From the NCBI GenBank assembly GCA_029834535.1, contig JAQMWT010000544.1, positions 62,001 through 126,000 on the forward strand: 64,000 bases of DNA. Direction: 5' to 3'. The position numbers and the translations under genes are program-made. Each line of letters starts with the position of its first letter. The first letter of the stretch is position 1. The notes under the pieces are model-generated. The model made no database searches. It was not told where the DNA came from and worked only from the letters and a program-made list of their open reading frames with translations. This document shows positions 32,073 to 39,347 of the stretch, one piece after another. Source of the DNA: Chrysophaeum taylorii. Lineage: Eukaryota > Sar > Pelagophyceae > Pelagomonadales > Pelagomonadaceae.

Positions 32073-32441
32073 TATGGCGGCACAGAAAAAACCACTCCCG
32101 ACCCCAAAAGGTGACAGACAAAAAGGGGGTACTCGCCGACTCGTCCTCGACCTCTCACTGAACGAGGAAAACGTGACGGACTCGGGGTCGTCGAATATGC
32201 TCGCCACACACCTTGTGCCCACGCACACCAAGCCTCTCAACAACAAGATGGATGGAGAGATGGTATATGATAGCATTGCTACAAGAAGAATGCTGCAAGC
32301 AATACGCTTCTCACGACGAGAGGGAGAGGTATGATGATGATGTCATTAGGAAAGTAGTAGGAAAAGGCGTCCCGTTGAACGGGTATCAAGCCTCACAAAG
32401 GAAGGGTAAGCCTTAGCGGTCAGGAGTTGCCTGCCGCCACA
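32073..32441 (-). repeat. 5' LTR of the gypsy element
   Basis: 369 bp, direct copy of 21830-22196. Termini are TATGGCGGCA and TGCCGCCACA. Several differences from the partner LTR are short duplications or losses (for example ATGATGATG against ATGATG, AGTAGTAGG against AGTAGG), which suggests replication slippage. It ends 29 bp before the ELO gene's ATG. Confidence 0.9.
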
Positions 32442-32470
32442 TGTTGTGGCAAAAAAAAAAAAATTAAAAG

Positions 32471-33172
32471 ATGATGATGGATCCGACGATTCCGACGATA
32501 TTGTACGTGGTGTTCGCGATCGTCGCGCCACGAGTAAGGTGGACGCCGATGATGAGGTGGGGACCGGCAATCCTAGCTGCGCACAACGGATTTTTGAGCG
32601 TCGCGAGCGCTGCGATGTTCGGGTTGGTTGTTGTCGAGGCCTGGGGGCGCGCTCAAGTGGAGGGATGGGGTTTCGTGCTGTGCGAGCGCTTCGACCCACC
32701 GAGATCCTACGCCCTCGAGGCGTACTACATCTCAAAATACTACGAACTCCTGGACACAGTCTTGGCGTTTGCGTGTAGAGGAAAACCACCGCGACGTTAT
32801 TTCACGCACTGCTACCACCACGCCCTCGTGATGTATACGGGGTATTTTTGCGCGCAGGGACAGACACTGCGATACCCCGGCATGGCCACCAACACCTTCG
32901 TCCACATCTTCATGTACTACTACTACGCGCGCGCCGCGATTGGGTTGCGGTCGACGTGGAAAATCTGGGTCACGCGCGTCCAGGTCCTCCAGTTTGCCAC
33001 GACCTACGTCAGCCTGCTCCTCGCGCTCCGGAAGACCCCGAACCTCTTTTTTGATGGAACCAAGTGTTCCGGCCGCTTCCAGCTCGTCTTCACCTGCGCC
33101 TTCAGCGCTACCTTGCTCCACCTCTTCCTCAAGATCCTCGACGACGACGACCCGAAGAAAAAACAAGTCTAA
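32471..33172 (+). CDS. ELO-family very-long-chain fatty acid elongase (3-ketoacyl-CoA synthase)
   Basis: 233 residues from the first of three consecutive ATGs. ELO signatures are YYISKYYELLDT (86-96), the histidine box HCYHH (113-117) and NTFVHIFMYYYY (141-152), within a multi-span membrane protein. The C-terminal Lys-rich DDDDPKKKQV fits an ER retrieval signal. It condenses malonyl-CoA with acyl-CoA in the ER. The protein is short for the family (usually about 270-300) and its first span starts almost at residue 1. The retrotransposon LTR ends 29 bp upstream, so the original 5' end or promoter may have been displaced. The stop overlaps the stop of the convergent sulfotransferase. Confidence 0.9.
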   Translation: MMMDPTIPTILYVVFAIVAPRVRWTPMMRWGPAILAAHNGFLSVASAAMFGLVVVEAWGRAQVEGWGFVLCERFDPPRSYALEAYYISKYYELLDTVLAFACRGKPPRRYFTHCYHHALVMYTGYFCAQGQTLRYPGMATNTFVHIFMYYYYARAAIGLRSTWKIWVTRVQVLQFATTYVSLLLALRKTPNLFFDGTKCSGRFQLVFTCAFSATLLHLFLKILDDDDPKKKQV

Positions 33173-34296
33173 TACGATTTATTTGCACCACCACCACCAC
33201 CACCACATGCCTCGACCCGTTTGTCGAAGAGGGTGAGGGCGAAGTCGTAGAGGGCGACGTCGAGGGCGTTGAGCCTCGCGAGGAAAATTTGGTTCTCGCT
33301 ACTCGGAGGGGGGTTGGTGACGGCGGTCCTGTTGGGGTTGCACTTGTTGCAGACGGTATTAAAAATCGCGGTGTCGAGACCGCCAAAGAAGGAGGGGATG
33401 GTAGCGGCGAACAAGGCGAGACTGTCCCGCATCCGAGAGACGACGCCGACCGCGGGATGATGGCGGACCAAGTTGTGCGCGGCCGCCGACAACATCCCGG
33501 CGGCGCGATCTTTGTCGAGGGAGGTCGCGAGGGCCCCAGCATCGGCCGAGCAGGCGGTGCCGTGGCCGCAGAACCATCTCGTGAGGTAATTAGAGCTGCA
33601 TTCTTCCCTGAGTTGGCCGAACCTCGTGTGAGCGCCGCCCGCCGCGGCCTCCCTCCCGGTCCACTCGTGGAAGCGGCAGGGGCCGCGTATGCAGGCGTCG
33701 ATGGTGACGCCCTTTCCTACGGCGCCGCGGGCGTCGCGCTCGTAATAAAATCGACTGACGCAGCGCGACACGGGCTCGCGGATCATGTTCACGTGAAGGA
33801 CGTTTTTGTTTCGAAATTCGTAGAAAAACACGTGGCGGTTGAGGACCGCCGGGGCCGACACGTTGATGACCTTCCGGCACCGCGACGCGACAAACGGGTT
33901 CCGCTCGTACCGCTTCCTGTCGGGCGGCGCCAACCACCTCTGCGTGTACATCGTCGACCGACACAGCTGGAAGCCGTTTTTCTCCTGCGCTAAGGCGATG
34001 AAGATTGCGACAGACCCCGACCCGCACTTGGGGATGCGGTTGTAGATGAGCGTCCTCGGCCGGCGCACGGGGCACTCCTCAGAAGGAGGAACCGACGGCC
34101 ACTCCGGCTGCCGGCCGAGCACGCGCGCCACGTCGAAGGACACGGCTGGTTTTGTCGTCGTTGACGTACTCCGTCTTGGCGGCGGCGGCGGCGGCGGCGG
34201 GGGTTGCCGGTTCTGCAGCAGCAGCCACAGCAGCAGCCCGCTCGCGACGACCGCGATGACCTCGAGACGACGACGACGACAACGCAGCATCATCAT
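33169..34296 (-). CDS. Uronyl/heparan 2-O-sulfotransferase-like enzyme, type II membrane protein
   Basis: 375 residues. A basic N-terminus and signal anchor LEVIAVVASGLLLWLLL (11-27) are followed by a poly-Pro stem. The PAPS site YNRIPKCGSGSVAIFI is at about 85-100 (compare NRVPKTGSTS in HS2ST/UST), and the 3'-phosphate-binding MIREPVSRCVSRFYYERD at about 171-188. Cysteine-rich RFGQLREECSSNYLTRWFCGHG is also typical of the 2-O branch. It likely sulfates uronic acid residues of a polysaccharide in the Golgi, the same theme as the GT8-sulfotransferase fusion. Its ATG overlaps the stop of the upstream DUF4336 gene. Confidence 0.82.
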   Translation of the reverse strand: MMMLRCRRRRLEVIAVVASGLLLWLLLQNRQPPPPPPPPPRRSTSTTTKPAVSFDVARVLGRQPEWPSVPPSEECPVRRPRTLIYNRIPKCGSGSVAIFIALAQEKNGFQLCRSTMYTQRWLAPPDRKRYERNPFVASRCRKVINVSAPAVLNRHVFFYEFRNKNVLHVNMIREPVSRCVSRFYYERDARGAVGKGVTIDACIRGPCRFHEWTGREAAAGGAHTRFGQLREECSSNYLTRWFCGHGTACSADAGALATSLDKDRAAGMLSAAAHNLVRHHPAVGVVSRMRDSLALFAATIPSFFGGLDTAIFNTVCNKCNPNRTAVTNPPPSSENQIFLARLNALDVALYDFALTLFDKRVEACGGGGGGANKSY

Positions 34297-35441
34297 TTAT
34301 AGTCTGCCACTCGGGGCGCACCGAGGTTATTGTTGTCGATGATGTCATTCAGGTCGTCGAGGGGCTGCCAGTCGCTGTCGTCGAGGACGGGGATTTTCCG
34401 GGGATCGCCCGGGCCGTCGTCGAGCCGGCTAAAGGCGTCGCGGAACTCGGCGGGGGTCGCCGCGATCGGCGAGGAGAAGTGGGAGGTCAGGATCCGGTCG
34501 AAGTCCCAGGTCCGGGCGATGTCGTCGACCCACGCCCGCGTCTCCTCAGGGGCTCGGGCGTCGCTGAAGGCGCGCAGGATGGGGGCTCGAACCAGCCGGT
34601 TGGTGATCTTGTCGTAGGCCGGCCACGCATCCCCCTCTTTCCTCAACTTGAGGAACACGGCCTGCAGCACGCTCTTCGGCCAAAAATCAAGGTCGGTTTC
34701 TAATTCGCGGCCAAATAGGGACGCGAAGATGCTGGGGGGGGTTCGTGGGATCCACGAGACCGCGTCCGTTACTACGAGCGTCGACGTCGGACTATGGAGC
34801 AACGCGACCTCGCACGCCGGCCCCGCGTTCTGCGGGAGATCTACGAAGAATACTTTGACTTGGAGGTCCGGAGGCCACAACGGGTTCTGGGTCTGCGACG
34901 GTTCCCCAAGGACCCCCGCGACGGGATACGGCATCTTCTTGGGTAGCGTTCCGAACGGGCCGTACTGCCCGGGCGCGACCCATACCAGAGCCTCAGGGAA
35001 CCGCCGCGCGAAAACCCCCGCGAATGCCTTGTGTTCTAAAGCGTTGACGGGGAGCACGATGTGCTTGATGGTCCCGAGCGGCTCGAGAAGTCGCAGACAT
35101 TCGCCCGTCGGAGCGACGGGCGAGATCGCGCACAGAGATCCGTCAGCGAGAGTCAGGACATTCATGCGGATCGACGCGCTAACGTTGGCAAACTTCAAAA
35201 GCTGGTCGAAAGCGTACGCGCCGCGCCCGACCTCGTACCGGTGCGTGGCACGATTAAACACGGGCGGCAGTATGACCTCGACCAGTGCTCGCCCGGCCGA
35301 TGGAGCCTCCGCCGGCGAACCGACCTCGGCGACAGACGCGGCCTGCACAGGAGCTGCGACGAGCGACGCGAGCGCAACGCGTCGCTGCCTGCACCCCACG
35401 TCGACACCCCCAACGCCGCCAACAAACAACAACAACAACAT
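34293..35441 (-). CDS. DUF4336 (metallo-beta-lactamase-like) protein, probably plastid-targeted
   Basis: 382 residues. Family pattern: SIRMNVLTLADGSLCAISPVAPTGEC, then LGTIKHIVLPVNALEHKAFAGVFARRFPEALVWVAPGQ, and VALLHSPTSTLVVTDAV. DUF4336 proteins occur in cyanobacteria, plants and algae; the reaction is not known. The leader MLLLLFVGGVGG then CRQRRVALASLVAAPVQA looks like a signal peptide plus transit region, as expected for a secondary plastid. The stop TGA (34295-34293) sits inside ATGATGATG, overlapping the start of the next gene. It is divergent from the plus-strand glycoprotein gene by 50 bp. Confidence 0.8.
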   Translation of the reverse strand: MLLLLFVGGVGGVDVGCRQRRVALASLVAAPVQAASVAEVGSPAEAPSAGRALVEVILPPVFNRATHRYEVGRGAYAFDQLLKFANVSASIRMNVLTLADGSLCAISPVAPTGECLRLLEPLGTIKHIVLPVNALEHKAFAGVFARRFPEALVWVAPGQYGPFGTLPKKMPYPVAGVLGEPSQTQNPLWPPDLQVKVFFVDLPQNAGPACEVALLHSPTSTLVVTDAVSWIPRTPPSIFASLFGRELETDLDFWPKSVLQAVFLKLRKEGDAWPAYDKITNRLVRAPILRAFSDARAPEETRAWVDDIARTWDFDRILTSHFSSPIAATPAEFRDAFSRLDDGPGDPRKIPVLDDSDWQPLDDLNDIIDNNNLGAPRVADYK

Positions 35442-35491
35442 TTATGTGGTGCTCGATGATCTTTGAGGGTAAGAGTTATTAGTAGTAGGAC
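35442..35491. promoter_or_regulatory. 50-bp divergent promoter (DUF4336 / unknown glycoprotein)
   Basis: This is the full gap between opposed ATGs. It contains GAGGGTAAGAG and TTATTAGTAGTAGG but no clear TATA box. The role is inferred from position. Confidence 0.4.
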
Positions 35492-36754
35492 ATGTTGTTG
35501 TTGCCTGTTCCCGGTCCTGGCGTGAGCCAGACGGCGCTGTGGGTGGTCGGGAATGCCACGGCGCACGCGAGAGGACTGTCGATTGGCGCAGTTCCGGGGG
35601 TCCTGGACCTCGTCGCAAACGTGTCGTCGTCGCTGGGCATGTCCGCCGTGGAGATGGTGCGAAGGTTCGCCGAAGAAGTCGAGACTGTGGAAGTGGTCGC
35701 AAACTGGGAGGCGGTGGCGAATAGCTCGATCCTCGATACGGTCGTGGGATTGGAGGTATTGGAAGAGAACCCGTACCTCCCAAATTTGTACGAGATGCGG
35801 TACGGGGATCCAAACCTCGATTGCGATTGTCCCACGGCTCTGGCCCAAGAGAACTTGTTAGGATTTCCCGCGTGGCCCTTGGACAGGCACTGCTGCCCGC
35901 GGAACTTTACGTTCGAAGAAGCCTCGGAGCGGCCGACGTACGCCGCGCTCAACACTTTAAGAATTGACGCGGGAGCTTTCATGTTTGGGGACGCGGGGTT
36001 CGCGTTCCGGCGGAGAAGCGGCGCGACGATCGTTTGTCCCGGCGACTCTGGGGCCTACGAGTTGTTTTGTCGCATTCTGAAGGTCACCAAGAAGTTCGAC
36101 TGCAGCGCCAAGTGGCCGGCAATTGGGGAGTACGGGACGTTGGACGACTATCTTCACCTAGTCCCGTTCGCCCAAGCTCACAACGAGGACGTCGACTGGG
36201 TCCAGACGCACTTCCCGCGGCTCCTGGAGAACGAATGGGGGGCTACCGAGATCGACTTTGCAGCGGCCTTCTCGTACTGGGAGGTTTTGATGCTGCGGCC
36301 CGCGTTCTTCGACGACGCGGTTCTCTTTGTTTTGGCAAACTTCACGTCGCTCTACGGGAACGAAAACGAAGGATCGAGGGTGCGGGCGTGGTGCGTCGAG
36401 TATGGAAAGGTCCTCGTGTGGGCCAGGGCAGCCGGGCCCTCCTACAACGGTCGCTTTTTGGACCCCGTGGTGCTGCGGCAAATTGGCGGCGGTGGTGGTG
36501 GTGGTATCGGGGCGAACGTTACCGACGCGGTAGCCACCGAGGCCGCGTTGGCTCTCGTAGAGGCGACCTGGGAAGAGGCGGCGGCAGAAGACAACAACAA
36601 CAGAACACAACACGATGTTTTGTGGGAGCGTCTGGCGACTGGGCTGCCGGTGGAAGCCTTGCAGGAACCCCTCCGCTACGGGAAGTGTGGAAAACCAGAT
36701 TCGTGCGTCGGGACAGATCCTCTCGGGAACTGCGTGTGTTATATAGTAACTTAG
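35492..36754 (+). CDS. Unknown Cys-containing, probably N-glycosylated protein, 420 residues
   Basis: A clean frame with several N-glycosylation sequons (NAT, NVS, NSS, NFT twice, NVT, NRT) and paired cysteines (DCDCP, HCCPRN, KCGKPDSC, NCVC), which suggests a secreted or lumenal protein. The N-terminus MLLLPVPGPGVSQTALWVV is only weakly signal-like, so an upstream exon is possible. A Gly run near residue 330 comes from GGT/GGC repeats. No family is recognised. The stop TAG overlaps the AsnRS stop on the other strand by two bases. Confidence 0.6.
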   Translation: MLLLPVPGPGVSQTALWVVGNATAHARGLSIGAVPGVLDLVANVSSSLGMSAVEMVRRFAEEVETVEVVANWEAVANSSILDTVVGLEVLEENPYLPNLYEMRYGDPNLDCDCPTALAQENLLGFPAWPLDRHCCPRNFTFEEASERPTYAALNTLRIDAGAFMFGDAGFAFRRRSGATIVCPGDSGAYELFCRILKVTKKFDCSAKWPAIGEYGTLDDYLHLVPFAQAHNEDVDWVQTHFPRLLENEWGATEIDFAAAFSYWEVLMLRPAFFDDAVLFVLANFTSLYGNENEGSRVRAWCVEYGKVLVWARAAGPSYNGRFLDPVVLRQIGGGGGGGIGANVTDAVATEAALALVEATWEEAAAEDNNNRTQHDVLWERLATGLPVEALQEPLRYGKCGKPDSCVGTDPLGNCVCYIVT

Positions 36755-38979
36755 AATGCCGCGTGGCCGGGGTACCTCGGGAAGGGGATGACGTCGCGGA
36801 TGTTCTCGACGCCGGTAACGAGCATGATGAGGCGCTCGAAGCCGAGGCCAAACCCCGCGTGAGGGACAGATCCGTAGCGGCGGAGGTCGGCGTACCACGA
36901 GATGGACTTGGGGTCCAACCCGACCTCCTTGGCCCTCTGCTCGAGGGTCTCGAGGTCGTCCTCGCGCTGGCTTCCGCCAATAATTTCGCCAATCTTGGGC
37001 ACGAGGAGATCCATGGCGGCGACGGTCGGCGGGTTCGAGCCCGGGTTAAGCTTCATGTAGAAGGCCTTGATGTTTTTGGGGTAATTAACGATGACTACGG
37101 GCCCTTTATACACGACGTCCGTAAGATACCGTTCGTGCTCGGAATTGAGGTCAACGCCCCACGCGATATCTTTGTTCTCGAAATCGTGGCCGTCGCGAAT
37201 AGCAACGAGCAAAATCTCGATGGCGTCCGAGTATTCGAGGCGAGGGACGCGCGCGCTCGCCAACGACCTCAATCGATCCCGCAGCCCCTTTTCGTTGGCC
37301 TGTTCGAAAAACGCCAGATCGTCGTCGCAGCGCGTCAAAACTGCGGAAACGCAGTACTTGAGGTAGTCTTGCGCCAACTTGACGTCGTCGTCTAACGTCG
37401 CGAACGCCATCTCCGGCTCGATCATCCAAAACTCCGACAGATGGCGGGCCGTGTGCGAGACCTCCGCGCGGAACGTCGGTCCAAACGTGTAGCAATCCGA
37501 TAAAGCTACGGCGTGGGTCTCGACGTTGAGTTGCCCCGACACCGTCAGCCCGCACTTCCGCCCGAAGAAGTCTTTCGAATAGTCGACAAAACCCTCGGGA
37601 GTTCGAGGAATAGTATCCGCGCGCTCGCCCTCCTCCGGAAGCAGCGTCGTCACGGTGAACTGCTCCCCAGCGCCTTCGCAATCCGCAGCCGTGATGAGGG
37701 GCGTGTGCACGTACAAAAACCCCAACCCGTTGAAGAACTCGTGCGTCGCAAAGGCCAGCGCGTGTCTCACTCTTACGACGGCAGACCCGAGTCGCGACCT
37801 CGGCCGGAGGTGAGCGTGGGCGCGCAGGTGTTCGGGCGTGTGGAATTTTTTCGCCAAAGGATAGTATTGGGCACCCGGAGCGCGATCTGGGCCGCCCCGC
37901 GTCGGCCCGAGTACGGTCACCTCGGTCGCTCTCAACTCTATAGCCTGGTTCTTCCCCGGAGACTCGACGACCTCGCCCTTCGCTTTCACCGACGCCCCCG
38001 TGCCTCCGCAGCCCTTCATCTCCGAAAACCCCTCGATTCCCGATGCGACGACGACCTGAAGAGACCCGAGGCAGGACCCGTCGTTCAGCTCGACAAAGCA
38101 CAGCGTCCCTTTCTCGGCTTCTCTCACCGACCTCACCCACCCCGCGACCGTCGCGGTCGACCCGATCGATTTCTCCGAAAGAAGTTCCTTCAGCCGCACG
38201 CGCGACCGCGCGAACGTCCGAGAAAACAGCGACCCCGGATCGCCTGCACCACCACCACCACCAGCAGTACCCTTGGGGGCCTTTGCTTCTTCTCGCGGTA
38301 GCGAGGCGATAGGCTTGACCGCGTCGACCGCCCCTTTGCCGAGCTCGGGAGCGCACGCGTGGGCTACCGTCAGGTACCACCGGAGCGCGTGAGGGTATTG
38401 CTGCTTGAAAAGCGCCGGCCCGAGCAACTTTGCGTCACAAAAGACGGATTTCAGAACGCAAACTAGAGCGACGTCGGCGGCCGTCGCCCGCTCGCCGACC
38501 AAAAATGTCCGTTTTTCGAGAACGCGGTTCAGAACTTTGAGGGCCTTCTCGACGTCGGCTCTCGCGGCGGGCTCCACCACCTTCCCGTGCTCGATAGCCG
38601 CGACGACGGCAGTCTCGACCTCGAGCACGCAGAACTCTAACCACTGGTCCACCGTCGCTTCTTCGTACGCCGTCGAACCGTAGAGTCCGGACTGCGGCGA
38701 CAGCCCGGCGAGGTACCGGATCACAGCGTACGACTGGGTGATCGGCCCCTCCTTTGTCTCGAGGACGCACGTCCGCTGGGACCCCGTGAGTAATGCACTC
38801 CCCTCATCCTCAACCTTCACCCCGGCGAGCCGCGCCACCGCCGACACCTTTGCCTTCTTGAACGAAGCAGCCGACTCTGCCCACCGAATTCGAAAACCAC
38901 GCACGCGCGACCGCGCTTCCTTCGCCGCCTCCTTGCTCCCCCCGAGTACACGCGTTTCGCAAATCGCTTCGACACCCAT
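36751..38979 (-). CDS. NARS: Asparaginyl-tRNA synthetase with N-terminal GST-like domain
   Basis: 742 residues. About 1-220 is a GST-fold-like region: ITQSYAVIRYLAGLSP...YGSTAYEEATVDQWLEF and LNRVLEKRTFLVGERATAADVALVCVL. After a Gly-rich linker comes the anticodon-binding OB fold (ATVAGWVRSVREAEKGTLCFVELNDGS). The class II core has VHTPLITAADCEGAGEQFTVTTL, LTVSGQLNVETHA, motif 2 FGPTFRAEVSHTARHLSEFWMIEPEMAF and motif 3 GFGLGFERLIMLVTGVENIRDVIPFPR. The eukaryotic/archaeal-type AsnRS call is firm. GST domains occur in GluRS, MetRS, ValRS and eEF1 subunits, where they drive multi-synthetase assembly; on AsnRS it is unusual. A likely cytosolic enzyme. Confidence 0.92.
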   Translation of the reverse strand: MGVEAICETRVLGGSKEAAKEARSRVRGFRIRWAESAASFKKAKVSAVARLAGVKVEDEGSALLTGSQRTCVLETKEGPITQSYAVIRYLAGLSPQSGLYGSTAYEEATVDQWLEFCVLEVETAVVAAIEHGKVVEPAARADVEKALKVLNRVLEKRTFLVGERATAADVALVCVLKSVFCDAKLLGPALFKQQYPHALRWYLTVAHACAPELGKGAVDAVKPIASLPREEAKAPKGTAGGGGGAGDPGSLFSRTFARSRVRLKELLSEKSIGSTATVAGWVRSVREAEKGTLCFVELNDGSCLGSLQVVVASGIEGFSEMKGCGGTGASVKAKGEVVESPGKNQAIELRATEVTVLGPTRGGPDRAPGAQYYPLAKKFHTPEHLRAHAHLRPRSRLGSAVVRVRHALAFATHEFFNGLGFLYVHTPLITAADCEGAGEQFTVTTLLPEEGERADTIPRTPEGFVDYSKDFFGRKCGLTVSGQLNVETHAVALSDCYTFGPTFRAEVSHTARHLSEFWMIEPEMAFATLDDDVKLAQDYLKYCVSAVLTRCDDDLAFFEQANEKGLRDRLRSLASARVPRLEYSDAIEILLVAIRDGHDFENKDIAWGVDLNSEHERYLTDVVYKGPVVIVNYPKNIKAFYMKLNPGSNPPTVAAMDLLVPKIGEIIGGSQREDDLETLEQRAKEVGLDPKSISWYADLRRYGSVPHAGFGLGFERLIMLVTGVENIRDVIPFPRYPGHAAF

Positions 38980-39347
38980 CCTCTAAAAGAGCTAATCGCC
39001 GACTCTTCTTTCGCCGTTTCCGGAATGCGGAATGCTCCACGTTGTGCTGTTTGAGGGGGGGGGGGTCAAGATCACATTATTTATTATGATGGCTTCTTAA
39101 ATCACGCACCCACCATGGAGACATCCATCGTATTTGGGAGCACGCACGTCCCTCGCCATGGACTGCCACTTGCCATGCTTCATGCCGCCGCGACCCCGGC
39201 CCCGACCACGACCCCGACCCCGGCCCGGACCCACCCGTCGCCGGGGACCTTGGAAGGAAGGAAGGAAGGAAGGAAGAACACCCCCGCTTCGATATGTTTC
39301 TACCTAGGGTCCAGCCACATGTTATAAAGACTTATTACAGTTTCTGA
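38980..39347. other. Intergenic, promoter region of the FAAL pseudogene
   Basis: No gene is seen. It holds a G run at about 39055-39064, (GGAA)n at 39250-39274 and TATAAA at 39323-39328, about 20 bp before the ATG at 39348. Confidence 0.4.

Larger units (their letters stand above)
21830..32441 (-). mobile_element. Ty3/gypsy LTR retrotransposon carrying a DNA methyltransferase (decayed)
   Basis: A 10.6-kb element bounded by two direct LTRs (21830-22196 and 32073-32441), with coding modules on the minus strand: gag, protease, C5 DNA methyltransferase, RT, RNase H, integrase. The order PR-RT-RH-INT is Ty3/gypsy. Base composition is visibly more AT-rich than the flanking genes. Every long module is cut by frameshifts, so no full polyprotein remains. 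It lies between the divergent HA-repeat and ELO genes; without it their ATGs would be about 100 bp apart. Flanking pentamers CGTTC and TGTTG share only three bases, so a target duplication is not proven. Confidence 0.9.

Noticed and set aside
21825-32446. A 5-bp target-site duplication of the gypsy element
   Set aside because: CGTTC and TGTTG agree at only three of five bases; not enough to claim.
36034-37395. A 453-codon plus-strand open frame
   Set aside because: It overlaps the unknown glycoprotein and AsnRS in other frames and has no motif; long shadow frames are expected at this GC content.
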